From Sorex araneus (taxonomy: Eukaryota > Chordata > Mammalia > Eulipotyphla > Soricidae), in assembly GCF_027595985.1 (NCBI RefSeq), contig NC_073304.1, positions 221,440,500 to 221,504,499 of the forward strand: a stretch of DNA of 64,000 bases, in the 5' to 3' direction. Positions 28,255-38,867 of this stretch are shown here, piece after piece. A model generated the notes under the pieces. That model did not search any database. It saw only the letters and a list, made by a program, of their open reading frames with translations, and was not told where the DNA came from. Each line of letters starts with the position of its first letter. The stretch's first letter is position 1. A program made the position numbers and the translations under genes.

Positions 28255-28660
28255 TGCAGTTGGAGGTCGGGTGGTGGGCGCCCCTCGCTGCGCTGGCCGC
28301 AGCCTCCGCGTGCCCCTTAAGGGGGCGCCCAGTGACCGGAAGGGGGCGCGCGGCTCGTCCTTCCCCGCCGCCGTCCCCACCCTCCCGCTCCCGCATCGAT
28401 CGGGCGCGGGGTGGGGGCACCGCCCCCCGCAGGCCGCCCCCCTTCTGGCTCTTCGCTTTTAATTGAAGTTTGTTTGAGCAGAAAGCGGAGCAGGCAGAGG
28501 CAGAAACCAAATATTTAGTTGCTGCAAATTGGCACCTCCAGATCAATTACCCGGCTGGTGTCAGGCCGCGTTCCGCCGCACGCCTCCCGTCAGCTCCGAC
28601 GCCCATCAGCCGCGGCCCGGGCGCAGAGTCACGGCCGAGGTCCCGGGGCTGCCCAGGGGC
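28255..28660. promoter_or_regulatory. Orphan CpG island with AT-rich core, 2.3 kb downstream of DCAKD
   Basis: CpG-dense flanks (28255-28440 and 28560-28660) enclose an AT-richer, low-CpG block (28455-28555) with TTTTAATTGAAG, AAATATTTAGTTG and GATCAATTAC. Two AGGGGGCGC boxes lie at 28320-28328 and 28341-28349, 21 bp apart. No ORF or exon is recognisable. It could be an enhancer, an insulator or an lncRNA promoter. Confidence 0.5.
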
Positions 28661-28764
28661 CATCCCGTAGGGTCCATCCCATAGGGCCTCCCCGGGCACC
28701 GCCAGGAGTAATTCCTGAGTGCAGAGCCAGGAATGACCCCCCCAAAAAAATAAGCAAAAAAAAA
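28661..28764 (+). mobile_element. SINE-A 3' fragment
   Basis: CACCGCCAGGAGTAATTCC to an A tail; 5'-truncated with a duplicated CCATCCCRTAGGG at the junction. Confidence 0.75.
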
Positions 28765-29325
28765 TTAAAATATACCCGGGGAGTGAGGGTCCCTCGGCAG
28801 CTCCCCCTGCCCCCATCCCCACTCTGCTGTCTGGCCCGCAGTGCAAAGGGACCCTGGAAGCAAGGACTTCCTAGGACTGTCTGATCCCAGCCACAGTGAC
28901 CCCCGGCCTCTGCTCATTCGCGTGCAGGTGGGGCGCAGCCTTCACGGCAAAGATGGTCAGGCGCAGAGACAGGGCCAGCCCTGTGGGGGCGAGCAAGTTC
29001 TGGAGTAAGGCGAGGGGTCCTGGGTTGCACTGGTGCAGTTAAATTACTGAAAACTCAAAGGGGGCTCAGGGTGTAGGGTTGGGCGGCTGGGTGGCCAGCA
29101 CCTTGCCTGGACAATGCCTCCGGCTCAGCCTCCTGAGGCCATCTGCATAAGAGGATCCGAGTCTCAGCCCCCACGACGGACACTTGAAGTGACCCCTGTC
29201 CACCACCCTCAAGGCCAAGGTAGTGCCTTCTGGGGGTCCCCAGAGGCAGCCCAGGAGGCCAGGGGGCTGGACTGAGCCGGCGGCCACACCTTCCTCTCAG
29301 CCCACCGGGGTGAGGGCGGCACTGC
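28765..29325. other. Unique sequence, nothing recognised
   Basis: GC-rich intergenic DNA. Confidence 0.4.
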
Positions 29326-29445
29326 CTGTGGGCTCCATCTCGGGCACCCCATAGGGTCCCCCCAGCCCACTAGGAGTGATCCCTGAGCTCAGAACCAGGA
29401 GTAACCCCAGAACACCGCTGGGCGTGGCCCCCAGACAGAAAGCCA
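29326..29445 (+). mobile_element. SINE-A copy, head-truncated
   Basis: CTCGGGCACCCCATAGGG to GGGCGTGGCCCCCAGAC. Confidence 0.7.
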
Positions 29446-29574
29446 AGAATGTGGAAGGGACGCTTGTCAGAGAGGGGGTACCCCCAACGGGTGGGGTCTG
29501 TGACTCCCCTGCTCCCCTTGCCTGCCCTCCTGAGCGCCCCTAGAGGGAACGGGCATCAAAGAGGTGTTATTAGT

Positions 29575-29725
29575 TTTTTTTTTTTTTTTAAATTTGTTCT
29601 TGTGGGGGCCAGACTCAGCAGTGCAGGGCCCAGGCGTGCTTGGGGCTGGGGATGGGTGGTGCTGGGGATCGAACCCAGGTCTCACACAGACCAGCCTGTG
29701 TTTTACCTCACAAGCCACCACCGTG
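29575..29725 (-). mobile_element. Old SINE-A-like copy
   Basis: T run, GGGGGCCAGACTCAGC, GGGGATCGAACCCAGG. Confidence 0.6.
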
Positions 29726-29869
29726 TTAGCTTGTGTACAGGGGTCACGCCTGCAGGTGCTGGGGCCGTTCAGGCCCAGGGATCGTACTCAGGGCTAAGCA
29801 CAGGTCAGGTACGCACTCTTCCACACCAGCAACAACGGTTCAAAGAGCCGCTCAGGAAAAAAAATACTG

Positions 29870-30105
29870 GGGAACAAGAGTGATAGTACAGCGGGTCGGG
29901 TGCTTACCTTGCACACGACCAACCGGAGTTTGATTCCCAGCATCCCATATGGTCCCCTGTGCCCTGCCAGGAGTGATTCCCAAGTACAGAGCCAGGAGTA
30001 ACTTCATTGAGCCTGGTTTGAAACTCTGGCATCTCATATGATCCCTCGAGCACTACTTGGGATCACTGCTGAGCACAGAGGCAGGAGTACCTCCTGCTGG
30101 GTGTG
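29870..30105 (+). mobile_element. SINE-A copy followed by a second partial copy
   Basis: 29870-30003 is near complete; 30004-30105 resumes at GCCTGGTTTGAAACTCTGG, inside a second copy. Confidence 0.8.
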
Positions 30106-30185
30106 TCATTTCTCCCCCCCCTTCCACTGCCAACATACCAAAATTCAAAATGGTAATTTTAGTTACTTGAAGATTTGGGGAGGGG

Positions 30186-30330
30186 GGATGGGAGGAGCAC
30201 AATTGGCTTGCGCAGGACTTATTCCCAACTTCGTGCTCAGAAATCACTCCTGGTGGGATTCAGGGGACCCTCTGGGATGCTGGGATTGAACCCCAGGGCC
30301 CGCTGTGTGCAAGGCAAGAAAGAGCCTTAA
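30186..30330 (-). mobile_element. SINE-A copy, diverged
   Basis: CGTGCTCAGAAATCACTCC to GCTGTGTGCAAGGCAAG. Confidence 0.75.
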
Positions 30331-30745
30331 ACCCCTGTGCAGACTCCACCCAGTAGGCGTCTTTGCCAAAAACGTTGGTGGTTTCTGTGACTGGAAATGT
30401 ACCCTGAGGACCTCCCCCCCTTCCCCCTTCCCCTCCCAGCTTTGAGGTTGGCTGTGCCAAGGATGGGGACTGGAGTTGGGCTGTGTCATACCCGCACCGG
30501 GCTGGGATCTTATGGCTGTGCAGCAGCTGGGACCACCAGCAGGTGGCGCCCTGGAGCTGCCCACGTCCCGAGGGCCCCAGTGATGCACAATGCACCAAGG
30601 CTCCCAGATCCCGTGGGCACAGCTCTGGTCTTAGCACTCGGGCCACCTGCTGAGGTGCGTGCTCTGCAGCGCCCGGGATGAGACTTGTGACATTCCGTGT
30701 CCCGGGCTGACTTTCAGCCGCTGATTCACTCCTGGCCCCAAAGAG
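30331..30745. other. Unique sequence with CTCF-like site
   Basis: Nothing else recognised around 30532-30550. Confidence 0.45.
30532..30550 (+). promoter_or_regulatory. CTCF-like motif (strong match)
   Basis: ACCACCAGCAGGTGGCGCC is the best match to the CTCF core in the window, in repeat-free sequence on the plus strand. Confidence 0.55.
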
Positions 30746-30748
30746 GCA

Positions 30749-31103
30749 TTTTAGTTTAGATTTTTGAGTACAGCCATGCCCAGCTCTACTCGGGCTCTGC
30801 GCCCACTCCAGGTGGGGCGCAGGGGACCATGGGGGTGCCGGGCATCCAATCCAGGTTGGCCGTGTGCAAGGCAGGTGCCCTGTCTGCTTTACTACCGCTC
30901 AGGCCCCCAAAAGGCCTCTTACGTGTATGTGTGTGTGTGGGGGGGGGGGTGCACACTTGGCGATGCTCAGGGGTTACTCTTGCCTCTGCACTCAAGAATT
31001 ACTCCTGGTGGTGCTCCAGAGACCAGATGAGATGCGGGGGATGGAACCCGGGTCAGTTGCGTGCAAGGCAAACACCCTACCCACTGTACTATCACTCCAG
31101 CTC
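30749..31103 (-). mobile_element. Two adjacent reversed SINE-A copies
   Basis: 30749-30908 and 30950-31103, separated by a short GT/G run. Confidence 0.82.
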
Positions 31104-31138
31104 TAAAGAGGCATTTTAAAACTCCAGTCAGGCAAGAG

Positions 31139-31141
<3 letters not shown>

Positions 31142-31189
<48 letters not shown>

Positions 31190-31202
31190 GTGTGTGAGTG
31201 TG
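31142..31202 (+). repeat. (GT)n microsatellite
   Basis: About 24 GT repeats with two interruptions at the right end. Confidence 0.97.
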
Positions 31203-31282
31203 TAGAGAGGCAGATGCTGGGGGTCCCAGGCTTGGTGCTATGTCCCCACTTCTTCCTGCCTTTCACTTTTCAGGAGAATCTG

Positions 31283-31637
31283 TCTGGAGAGACAGTGCAG
31301 GGCATAAGGCTCTTTGCATGTGGTTCAGCTGGGTTTGGTGCCTGGCACCACATACATTTCCTTGAGCACTGCTAAGAGTGATTCCGGAGCACAGAGCCAG
31401 GGGTAAATACTGAGCACCACCAGGTACCACTCAAGCCCCCTCCCCCAGTCAAAAAGAGCAAGAGGGCCAGAGCAATAGTACAGCAGGGAGGGCACTTGTC
31501 TTGCACATGTGGCTGACCCGGGTTCAATCCCCGGCATCCCCCGAGCCCGCCAGGAGTAATACCTGAGCTCAGTGCAGAGTAACCCCTGAGCACGGCTGGG
31601 TGTGGCCCCAAAAAACAAAAAACAGACAAAAAACAAG
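31283..31637 (+). mobile_element. Two adjacent SINE-A copies
   Basis: 31283-31460 is diverged; 31465-31637 has GGGTTCAATCCCC and GGCTGGGTGTGGCCCC. Confidence 0.82.
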
Positions 31638-31977
31638 AGTCTGCAGGCCAGGCCGTCTCTCCTGCTGCCCCTCCCCCCTCCAGCAGCCTGAAGGGGATCC
31701 CAGTGTTCACCCCGCCCCCGCAGGAGGTTATGTGTCCCTCAAGCCCCGTCTGACCTGCAAGCGGCAGCCCCCGGGGAAAGCAAACACCCACCTTCGTCTT
31801 CCCAACTGTGAAATGGAACAAAGTTGTGGAATCACTCATGATGTGGTGCTCCGCCACGCCTCCTTTTAGGGTCACTGAACCATGGCATGGTCCTCCACCC
31901 CCATTCCATGGCACCTACCTGCAAAGTCATCTCCTCAGGTGACAGGGGCCCAGCAGCCCCCAACTCTGAGCATCTGT
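31638..31977. other. Unique sequence
   Basis: A possible MIR scrap at 31795-31830 (CCCAACTGTGAAATGG). Confidence 0.35.
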
Positions 31978-32143
31978 CAGGTCAGCAGGTGGCGTGGACC
32001 ATCCCCCTTAAGCCTCTCAGTCCTTCCTGCCAGGAGACGGGAAAGAAGGAACAGCCAAAGAGAAATGCTTATGGACGGGCCATGTCACATTATTGTTTTT
32101 TTTTTTTTAACACCCCCAAAGAAAGCCAGAAGAGGTGGCGCTG
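31978..32143 (+). promoter_or_regulatory. Two further plus-strand CTCF-like motifs
   Basis: CAGGTCAGCAGGTGGCGTGG lies at 31979-31998 and CCAGAAGAGGTGGCGCTG at 32126-32143, next to the candidate conserved block at 32090-32545. Confidence 0.4.
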
Positions 32144-32545
32144 CCTTGGGACTCGATGCTCTTTATACTAACCATCTTGGCGATAAATATAGCCGGATCA
32201 TTCTTTTCTCTCCTTGGCAGAGAGAAAGGCCGAGGCTGGGCAGAAAGGCAGAGGGACCCGAAAATATAAATCAATATGTGACTTTAATATATGTGCTCTC
32301 GGAGCCCGTGTGTGCCGGGGGATTATTAGTAACCTTGATTCCAGCTCAGTGTCCGCATGAGGCGGGGAGACGCCGGGCCCCCGGGGAGGAGAAGAGAAAT
32401 TAGGAAGCCAAATTCTCCGTCTGATTGACACCTGGGTAAACATTATCCTGGCAGAAGAGGAAGAAAAAAGATCAATGCAGGGTATTTTTATCACGTTCCA
32501 GGGACGGACAGGAGGGAAATTAAAGACACAGTCCCCGGTCTCAGT
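32090..32545. promoter_or_regulatory. Candidate conserved non-coding element, the longest in the window
   Basis: About 450 bp of repeat-free, comparatively AT-rich sequence in a GC-rich setting. It includes GATAAATATAGCC, TGACTTTAATATATG, a TGATTGACA PBX-like site (32422-32430), GTAAACA (forkhead core, about 32436) and GGATTATTAGTAACC. No frame looks coding. Confidence 0.45.
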
Positions 32546-32850
32546 GAATCTGATCTGCAGGAGCAGCAGAGGCGGGGCCCGGAGCAGGGGCGGCCCCAGG
32601 GCCCTGGGAGATGCCAGTGGGCACGAACCAAGGGGTCATCCGGGGCTCCTGTGCCCTGAGAGCACTTCTGGACATACCTGGCAGCAGGTACCAGGGAGCA
32701 TTTCAGGGTGGGGCAGAGGCTGTGATGGCCTGCAGCTTCTGCAGAGGCTGGGAACAGTTCCCTTTTCTGTTACATCATTGTAGCTTAGGTAACACGGTTA
32801 CAATTGGGGGAACATTAATGTTCTAGGTTTGGGGTATTTTTTCGTTAGCT
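32546..32850. other. Unique sequence, nothing recognised
   Basis: Continues from the conserved-looking block to the next SINE. Confidence 0.4.
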
Positions 32851-33027
32851 TTATTTATTTATTTATTTTTGCATTTTGGGGTCACACCTAATGATGCACA
32901 GGGGTTACTCCTGGCTCATGCACTCAGGAATTACTCCTAGCAGGGACCATATGAGATCTGGGAATCGGACCCGGGTCGGCCGCGTGCAAGGCAAATGCCC
33001 TACCTGCTGTGCTATCGCTCCGATCCC
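32851..33027 (-). mobile_element. SINE-A copy with (TTTA)n tail
   Basis: Tail TTTATTTATTTATTTATTT, body near consensus with a short deletion before GGGACCATATGAG. Confidence 0.92.
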
Positions 33028-33051
33028 TCTTTAGCTTTTCTTAATTTAAAA

Positions 33052-33211
33052 ACTTTTGTTTGTTTGGGGAGCACACCCTGCAATGTTCAGGACTTACTCC
33101 TGGCAGGGCTCGGGGGCGGGGCGGGGTGGGGTGGGGTGATCTTATATATTATGCCCGGGATTGAGCCTGGATCAGCCACATGCAAAGCAAATGCCTTTCC
33201 CTGCTGTGCTA
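33052..33211 (-). mobile_element. SINE-A copy with G-rich insert
   Basis: A (GGGGC/GGGGT)n run at 33112-33138 sits inside the element, where the consensus reads GGTGCTCAGGGGACC. Confidence 0.8.
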
Positions 33212-33241
33212 TGTTTATTTTTAATTATTTATTTAAAATTC

Positions 33242-33427
33242 TTTTTTTTTTTTTTTGGCGGGGCGAATTGGGGCCACACCCAGCGGTGCTCAGGGGTTAC
33301 TCCTGGCTCTGCAACTCAGGAATTACTCCTGGCAATGCTCCGGGAACCAGGTGGGATGCTGGGGGTCAAACCCAGATCTGCTGCGTGCCAGGCAAATGCC
33401 CTACCCACTGTACCATCACTCCAGTCT
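33242..33427 (-). mobile_element. SINE-A copy
   Basis: T run, GGGGCCACACCCAGCGGTGC, ends TCACTCCAGTC. Confidence 0.9.
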
Positions 33428-33456
33428 CCATCCCTCATTAAAAGCATCATTTCTTT

Positions 33457-33642
33457 CTTTCTTTCTTTTTTTTTTTTTGCTTTTTGGGTCACACCTGGTG
33501 ATGCACAGGGGTTACTCCTGGCTCTGCACTCAGGAATTACCCCTGGCAGTGCTCAGGGGACCATATGGGATGCTGGGATTTGAACCCGAGTTGGCCGCAT
33601 GCAAGGCAAACGCCCTACCCACTGTGCTATCTCTCCAGCCCC
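33457..33642 (-). mobile_element. SINE-A copy with 18-bp TSD
   Basis: TSD TAAAAGCATCATTTCTTT at 33439-33456 and 33643-33660, exact. Confidence 0.97.
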
Positions 33643-33660
33643 TAAAAGCATCATTTCTTT

Positions 33661-33989
33661 ATGTTTGGGCCTCACCCACTCAGGGGCTGAGTCGGGCCCG
33701 AGCAGACTTCTGTGGCCGGAGCGCTTGTCCTTGGGAGCTGCTTCCTCAGCCAGGCTGATGGCTCGGGGCCTCTGCAGCTTCACCAGAGTGCCCACAACCC
33801 TCCACTGGGTCCTTATGTCACTCTAGTCGTCTCTTCCCCCGCTCAGCAGGAGCCTCTCTGGACGCCCTTGGAAAGGGGGGTCTGAGCTCTGCAGCCTGTC
33901 GGCAGCCTGTTGGCTTGTCTGGCTTCCACCGCTGTGTGGCTACACCCCCTCAGCTGACTCACTGGACCTGACAGGGGGTGTGTGTGGAG
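33661..33989. other. Unique sequence, nothing recognised
   Basis: GC-rich. Confidence 0.4.
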
Positions 33990-34055
33990 GGCTTGGGGGC
34001 CACACCTGGCTGTGCCCAGGGGCTACTCCCAGCTCTGTGCTTGGCGGTCACAGAG
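33990..34055 (-). mobile_element. SINE-A fragment
   Basis: GGGGGCCACACCTGGCTG to GTGCTTGGCGGTCAC. Confidence 0.55.
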
Positions 34056-34530
34056 TCACAGAGCAGGCTGGACTCTGCCCAGGCCTGCCCAGTGCCTCGG
34101 CAGTGTCCCCGATCTCTGGCTCAGGGTCTGTCCCTGAGACCGTCCCGGGTCTCGCCTTCCTAAGCCCGGCATCGAGGGCCCAAGCCCAGCCCCGTCTGTG
34201 TTGTGTGTGCAGCGAGATGGTACGGAGCCACACGCGCTGAGGGTGTGGGACAGCTCGTCTCCAGCCCCGCTCAGCCTCACACGGGGCAGAGCCAGCGCAG
34301 CGTGGCCCAAAGCACACTCCAAACTCAGAGGCGCGTGTGCGAGATCTCCTCAGCGTGGGCCGCCGGCCACATCCCAAGTACTCCGAGGCCTCGTGTGGCC
34401 ACCCTGAGGGGCAGTAGACCTGGCCGCCCACGGGACTGTGGGCAGAGGCGGAGTGGCTGTGAGCGGTAGGCCCAGCACCTCTATCGAGAAGGCACAATTC
34501 TAGGGGCGGGGCGGGGGGGGGGAAGAGAAG
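34056..34530. other. Unique GC-rich sequence
   Basis: A 171-codon minus frame (34048-34563) has no recognisable domain. Confidence 0.4.
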
Positions 34531-34534
34531 CCCC

Positions 34535-34610
34535 AGGGGAACCCCGGGGTGGCTCGGCGGCAAGAATACCTGCCTGCAACGCCTTGAGTTGGATCCCCAG
34601 AGCCACCCTC
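34535..34610 (+). mobile_element. Possible old tRNA-derived SINE head of another type
   Basis: GGGTGGCTCGGCGGCAAGAA (A-box-like) and GAGTTGGATCCCCAGAG (B-box-like) are spaced as in a tRNA, but the SINE-A body does not follow. Confidence 0.3.
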
Positions 34611-34954
34611 ATGCGCCAAAGGCTGACCCAATGGCTTGGTTGTTCGGGCCCCCCGCAGCCGGAAGTGTGGAAGCACCACCACAAAAGTGGGAGACCCCAG
34701 TGAGCATCGAAACCGGAGGAGGAGCAAGGCAGGAGTGTGCCTCCACCAGAGACTGTGTGAGCACCAGAATCGCACCAATGGCCGAGTCTCTCTGCAGAAG
34801 GGGGGGCAGGGGGAGACTCAGGGCAGACTCCAGCGACCCTCCCCCTCCCCCCCACTCCTGCTGTGGGGAGGACCTGAACTGCTCGCCATCCTGTGCCTGA
34901 GGCAAGCTGCCAGGAAGGGAGGGGGTCACAGGGCAACACGCCACAGAGAGCCGA

Positions 34955-35140
34955 GGAGAGGGAGGAAGGACGGGATGGCAGGAGGAGGGGAGGAAACGAG
35001 GAGGGTGGAAGGAACTGAGGAGGGTGGAAGGAACAGAAGGAGGATGGGAGGAGCAGAAGGGTAGAAAGAATGGAAGGATGGAAGGAGTGGAAGTAATGGA
35101 AGGGGAGTGGGGGAAGGGAAGGAAGGGAAGGCGCAGGAGG
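34955..35140 (+). repeat. Purine-rich minisatellite (GGAAGGA-type units)
   Basis: GAGGAGGGTGGAAGGAAC occurs twice in tandem, then looser GGAAGGAGTGGAA units. Confidence 0.85.
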
Positions 35141-35810
35141 AGCAGGGAGGGCTCTGGACAGAGGCAGCAGACTGGAGGAGACGAGTCGGCGAGGCTGGAC
35201 TGGGTGCTTCTCCCAAGGTGCCCCTCCCCGGCGTGACGGCTGGGCCTGTGCTCAGGGACCCGGGATGGGGGTGCTCCTGGGAAGGCAGGTCCAGCCGGAG
35301 GAAGTGGGCAGTAGTGGAGGCCCCGGGAGAAAGCAATACTTTAGGAACCCCACAGAACACCCAGAAACAGTTTAGCGGCTGAGGGCCCAGGATGCCTGAC
35401 GCCACTTCCCAGCTGCTCTCAGCGGGGTTTGTGGGCAGGGGCTGGTCCAGGGCGATGCCAGGAGGAAGGTCCCCGGTGTGGCCTGACATTTTCAGCAGAG
35501 GCAGGGGAGGCCGCTGCAGCATGGGCCAGCTGGCTCAAGGAGCCCCAGTGCCCCCTACCAGCCCACCCCTACTGGCTGCAGACCTGAGGGGGCGGGGCAG
35601 CATGGGAGGGGCAGTGGGACCATTGTCGGCCCACACCCCTGCCATCGCAAGAGCCCCGGGAACCCTTGGAATCTGACTCAGCAGAGAGCGACTCTGGGAC
35701 CCGCACCCAAGGGCCTGGCAAGTGGGATCACGGGGCTGTGAGGTTCTGTAGCTGGTGATCAGAGGCAATCCTGCGAGCAAGTGCTTCCTCTCTTCTTCTT
35801 TCTCATTAGT
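35141..35810. other. Unique sequence
   Basis: GC-rich with one CTCF-like site (35547); no exon recognised. Confidence 0.4.
35547..35564 (-). promoter_or_regulatory. CTCF-like motif, minus orientation
   Basis: The minus strand reads GGGCTGGTAGGGGGCACT. It faces the plus-oriented sites at 26.7-32.1 kb. Confidence 0.4.
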
Positions 35811-35814
35811 GGGT

Positions 35815-35970
35815 TGTGTGTGTGTGTGTGTGTGTGTGTGTGACCACACTCTGCATGCTCTAGATTTACTCCTGGCTCTGCAATCCTGGTGGGTTCTGGG
35901 GACCATCGGGGGTGCTGTGGGCTGAACCCAGGTGAGCTGTGTGTAAGGCAAATAAATGCCCCACACACTG
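35815..35970 (-). mobile_element. SINE-A copy with (GT)n tail
   Basis: The (GT)14 run at 35815-35842 replaces the tail; GGGCTGAACCCAGGTGAGC marks the head side. Confidence 0.7.
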
Positions 35971-35972
35971 GA

Positions 35973-36155
35973 CTTTTTTTTTTTTTTTTTTGCTTTTTGG
36001 GTCACACCTGGCGATGCACAGGCATGACTCCTGGCTCTGCACTCAGAAATTATCCCTGGCAGTGCTCAGGGGACCATATGGGATGCTCGGAATCGAACCT
36101 GGGTCAGCCTCGTGCAAGGCAAATGCCCTACCCGCTGTGCTATTGCTCTGGCCCT
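35973..36155 (-). mobile_element. SINE-A copy
   Basis: 20-nt T run to TATTGCTCTGGCCC; near consensus. Confidence 0.93.
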
Positions 36156-36600
36156 TCTCACTGTTATTTTTGCAGGGATGAAGTCCAGGCTGAAAAACCT
36201 CCAGAGCCCAACCGCAGCCGCGGGCTCGGACGAGCCTTACCCACAAGGGAACCTGCAGAAAAACCCAGGTATGCGGGACCCGTGACTGAGATCTCCAAGC
36301 TTGATTGGAGCGGTACTGGGCCTTCTTCCCCCAGGTCCCCAGTTTTCCAGTAACTTGTCAGTCACACACATACACTGCCCCTGGCGCCATGTAATCTTAT
36401 CAATGGCCAAGATCCAGAGATCCTGAAATAAAGCTCCCAGAAGAGAGCGACATAGGCCTTACCCATGAGTGAATCTGGGCTATAATCATATTCTAAGTTT
36501 CAGAATTCCTGGAGCACGCAGCCACATCCTTAGTTGCGCAAACTTTTATACTCTAACCCACTGATGTACCAAAAGTAGCACACATTTGTTTGGGTTTAAC
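36156..36600. other. Unique sequence, AT-richer than neighbours
   Basis: Contains CCTGAAATAAAGCTCCC and CATATTCTAAGTTTCAG. It may be a decayed retroelement upstream of the L1-like tail, but no family was recognised. Confidence 0.4.
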
Positions 36601-36609
36601 ATACAGGCT

Positions 36610-36780
36610 TATAAATCTCTTACACAAGAGCTTAAATGGCTCCAGGATGAAACACAACAATCTCCACACACTTTGCTCTTACAGTGGTGGGAAGGTGCAC
36701 GGTGGTGGGATTGGTGTTCAAATATTAAGTGCGGTGAATTATTGTGAACAACTTTATAAAAATAAAATAAAATTTTAAAA
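36610..36780 (+). mobile_element. L1-like 3' tail insertion, 171 bp, with TSD
   Basis: Flanked by ATACAGGCT (36601-36609 and 36781-36789). It has GGTGGTGGGATTGGTGTTC and ends in A-rich AAAATAAAATAAAA. The layout matches the tails at 58181 and 60951, but the sequence is diverged. Confidence 0.6.
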
Positions 36781-36828
36781 ATACAGGCTGTTCTCTACTA
36801 CTGAGCCACATTCCTAACTCACTATTCT

Positions 36829-37050
36829 ATTTTTTCTGTCTTCCTTCCTTCCCTTTCTTTCTTTCTTTTTTTGTTTTCCCTTCCTTTCTTTCTTTCCTTC
36901 TCTTCTTCCTTCTTTTCCTGCCCTCCCTTCTTTCTTTTTCTTTCTCTTTCTTCTTTTCCTTTCCTTCCTTCTTTCTCTTTCTTTCTCTCTCTTTCTTTCT
37001 CTCCCACCCCCCCCTCTCTTTCTTTCTCTCTCCTTTCTTTTCTTGTCCCA
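36829..37050 (+). repeat. Polypyrimidine (CTTT/CCTT)n tract
   Basis: About 220 nt almost free of purines. It leads into GGCAAGTGCCTTACCTGCTG, the remnant head of a reversed SINE. Confidence 0.93.
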
Positions 37051-37093
37051 GGCAAGTGCCTTACCTGCTGTACCAAGTCTCCTGTGAACATTT

Positions 37094-37268
37094 TTTTTTT
37101 TTTTGCTTTTTGGGTCACACCCGGCATTGCCCAGGGGTCACTCCTGGCTCTACTCTCAGGAATTACACCTGGCAGTGCTCAGGGGACCATGTGGGATTGC
37201 TGGGAATCGAACCTAGGTCGGCTGTGTGCAAGGCAAACGCCCTACCCGCTGTGCTATGGCTCCAGCCC
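37094..37268 (-). mobile_element. SINE-A copy with 15-bp TSD
   Basis: TSD CTCCTGTGAACATTT at 37079-37093 and 37269-37283. Confidence 0.97.
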
Positions 37269-37414
37269 CTCCTGTGAACATTTCTAACGGGCCCTGTGAC
37301 TCCAAAGAGAATGTGAACTCTGCTCTGACAATCACAACCGCACACAGACACACAGACATGTAAGCGTACAAGTCTGCTCACTATACAGACACACACAGAC
37401 CTGCCCCCATTCTT

Positions 37415-37596
37415 TTTTTTTTTTTTTTTTTTGCTTTTTGGGTCACACCGAGCGATGCTCAGGGGTTACTCCTGGCTTTGCACTCAGGAATTACTCCTGG
37501 TGGTGCTTGGGGGACCATATGGGATGCCGGGGATCGAACCCGGGTCGGCCGCGTGCAAGGCAAACGCCCTACCCGCTGTGCTATCGCTCCGGCCCC
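37415..37596 (-). mobile_element. SINE-A copy with 14-bp TSD
   Basis: TSD CTGCCCCCATTCTT at 37401-37414 and 37597-37610. Confidence 0.97.
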
Positions 37597-37651
37597 CTGC
37601 CCCCATTCTTGAGGTCACATGTGACTACACACACAACCACACACACTTTCC

Positions 37652-37796
37652 TTTTTTTTTTTTTTGAGCCACACCCAACGATGCTCAGGAATCAGTCGCT
37701 CCTGGTGGTGCTCGGGGGACCATACACGATGCTGGGGATCGAACCTGGGTCCATGTACAAGGTAAAAAGGTCCTGCTGTGCTATCGCTCCGCCCAC
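37652..37796 (-). mobile_element. SINE-A copy, internally deleted
   Basis: T run, GAGCCACACCCAACGATGC, ends TATCGCTCCGCCC. Confidence 0.88.
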
Positions 37797-38867
37797 CCCC
37801 CTTCTCTCTCCCCCCGGCTCAGTCTCTTCCACCCTTGTAGGTGCTGTGCGCCTGCACACACGCAGACATCTCTGCAGAGCTGCTGAAGCCCGTCCTGGCC
37901 AATTCCAGATGCCCAGGGCCTGGTCTCGGGTTCCTTGGCTCACAGAGACCCACCCTAATGGCCTCCCCTCTGCCTCAGAGGGGAGGCCTGTCTCCAGCCC
38001 ACCTGCAGGACCAGCCCTGCCCCTCTCCTGCCTCCCTCCGCTGACCCTCCTCCCATAAGCCTTTGCGTGTCCCAGGCAGGCTACGCAGCTCCACCCTCCG
38101 GGACTCTGAGTCCCTGGAGACGGTGCGTCGCTGGCAGCCCAGGGGGTACTAGAAGGCCCTCGAGAGTATGGCCCTGTGTGAGGTGGGGGGGCCCCAGGGC
38201 CTCCCCTGAGTCCAGTTCCCACCATCCCGCTTCCTGCCCTGCTCTCTCCCTGCCGCCCTCCCAAGGTCGGAGGAGACAAAAATAGACAAAAGCCGACTTT
38301 GAGAATCACGATGTGATCTCCACCCGCCTTCTTCCTGGCCTCCTGCCCGCCCTCGGCCCGCCCCTCCTGGCCCTCCAGCCCAGATGTGAGCTCCAGGCTG
38401 GGGAGACAGGCGGGTCTCTGCGTGTGGGCTCCGCCGTCAGATCTGAGTGCCTCAGAGCAGCCTCCCCCCTCAAACCGGGATCCAGTGAAGGGGAACCTAC
38501 CTTCCCCCGTTTTCCTTTCCTTCCTTTTCTGCGCTCCATTCAAAGAAAAATCTCCAGCGGCCTCAAAGGCGCGCATGACAAGATGAGAAATGAGCGAGGA
38601 CACCGGGTGGCAGAGGTCCCACTCCTGCCCTTCCTCCCCAGGCTCCATGCCTGGCCCTAGCAAAGGGCACCTTCCAGCACCTTCCAGCACCTTCCAGTCC
38701 CACCCCTGAAGGCCTGGCTGGGCGCCTCCACCTCCTTCCCGGGACCCCGTCCAGGTGCACCCCGGGTCACTGCCCTCATCCCGCCCCGCAGCCAGCCCGG
38801 CTGGGCGCTGCACATCTGGCTGCACGGCCTCTTTCTCTCAGCCGCCCCATCTGCAACCCCAGCACAT
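37797..38867. other. Unique GC-rich sequence
   Basis: A 377-codon minus frame (37692-38825) is low-complexity, ends in translated SINE and is not a gene. A triple GCACCTTCCA repeat lies at 38668-38697. Confidence 0.5.

Noticed and set aside
37692-38825. 377-codon minus-strand open frame
   Set aside because: Low-complexity Gly/Arg/Pro composition, ends in SINE sequence, no domain and no splice context.
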